NCBI GenBank assembly: GCA_002171615.1
Contig: NHEF01000010.1
Coordinates: 62,001-126,000, forward strand
Source of the DNA: Gammaproteobacteria bacterium TMED78
GTDB taxonomy: Bacteria > Pseudomonadota > Gammaproteobacteria > Steroidobacterales > Rariloculaceae
Direction: 5' to 3'
Length of the DNA: 64,000 nt
In this document: positions 63,474 to 64,000 of the stretch, piece by piece
Layout: each line of letters opens with the position of its first letter
Position numbering within the stretch: position 1 is the first letter of the stretch
Notes under the pieces: generated by a model
The model's database searches: none
Told to the model about the DNA's origin: nothing
What the model saw: only the letters and a program-made list of their open reading frames with translations
Position numbers and translations under genes: made by a program

Positions 63474-64000
63474 TAAAAGATAACCTCTCGCAAACACGTA
63501 ATTTTGCACTCCTAGATCTTGGATTCACTAAAACCTCCTCCTTTTTTGGGATGATTAAATTGCTAACTTTAGTAAGCTTTGGTCTAGCAGCTGGGGGCAT
63601 TTCTGGCAATCCAGAATAAACAGGGTCTTCTTTTGACATTTTAGATATAAATCTTTTAACTATTCTATCTTCTAACGAATGAAAACTTATAACACAGAGT
63701 CTCCCTTTATTTTCCAGCAAACCAATAGATTGATTAAGCATTTTCTCTAAATATTCTAATTCTGAGTTTACCTTTATTCTTATTGCTTGAAATATCCTTG
63801 TGGCAGGGTGTGTTTTGCTTTTTTTATACCCAGAAGCCTTTTCTACTATTTGAGAGAGATGTATTGTCTCTGTTATATCTTTTTTTTCTCTCTCCCTTAT
63901 AATTGCTCTAGCTATTTGCTTTGATCTTGGCTCTTCCCCAAACTTATAAAAAACGCTTATTAGCTCAGATTCCTTTGTCTCCCTTAACCAATCTGCAGCA
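63463..64000 (-). CDS. rsmH: 16S rRNA m4C1402 methyltransferase RsmH (MraW), 5' part beyond the window
   Basis: Manual translation from the right edge: AADWLRETKESELISVFYKFGEEPRSKQIARAIIREREKK...ELEYLEKMLNQSIGLLENKGRLCVISFHSLEDRIVKRFI. Confidence 0.95.
   Translation of the reverse strand, partial: AADWLRETKESELISVFYKFGEEPRSKQIARAIIREREKKDITETIHLSQIVEKASGYKKSKTHPATRIFQAIRIKVNSELEYLEKMLNQSIGLLENKGRLCVISFHSLEDRIVKRFISKMSKEDPVYSGLPEMPPAARPKLTKVSNLIIPKKEEVLVNPRSRSAKLRVCERLSFNEV

Noticed and set aside
1-64000. CRISPR arrays, transposases/IS ends, toxin-antitoxin or phage genes
   Set aside because: None recognised by eye; no regularly spaced repeats and no transposase, integrase or Cas-like products in the ORF track.

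Overview
Low-GC, gene-dense window that I read as a gammaproteobacterial chromosome (inference from zapD and lpxC, and from the mraW/ftsL...ftsZ/lpxC/secA/mutT layout). Three blocks are visible. (1) ~1-9.4 kb: an accessory, apparently exported catabolic module with a secreted alpha/beta hydrolase, a Tat-type amidohydrolase, a two-subunit xanthine-dehydrogenase/isoquinoline-oxidoreductase-like molybdoenzyme, an LVIVD-type lipoprotein, a rhodanese, a thiolase and a stand-alone chorismate mutase. It is flanked on both sides by related DUF6152-type exported proteins. (2) ~12.6-23.9 kb: a tightly packed minus-strand haem operon, hemA-C-D-B-L, sensor kinase, response regulator, hemE, HemQ/ChdC-like, ferrochelatase, FAD oxidase. 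This looks like a complete coproporphyrin-dependent (Gram-positive style) haem pathway in a Gram-negative background, with an embedded two-component system. It is the most notable part of the window. (3) ~24-64 kb: mostly housekeeping genes (recA/recX, aspS, clpB, rluD, bamD, nadE, sucCD, pilD, coaE, zapD, secA and the dcw cluster down to rsmH), with a COQ4-motif protein between coaE and zapD and no ddl in the dcw cluster. No tRNA, rRNA, CRISPR array or clear mobile element was recognised by eye.
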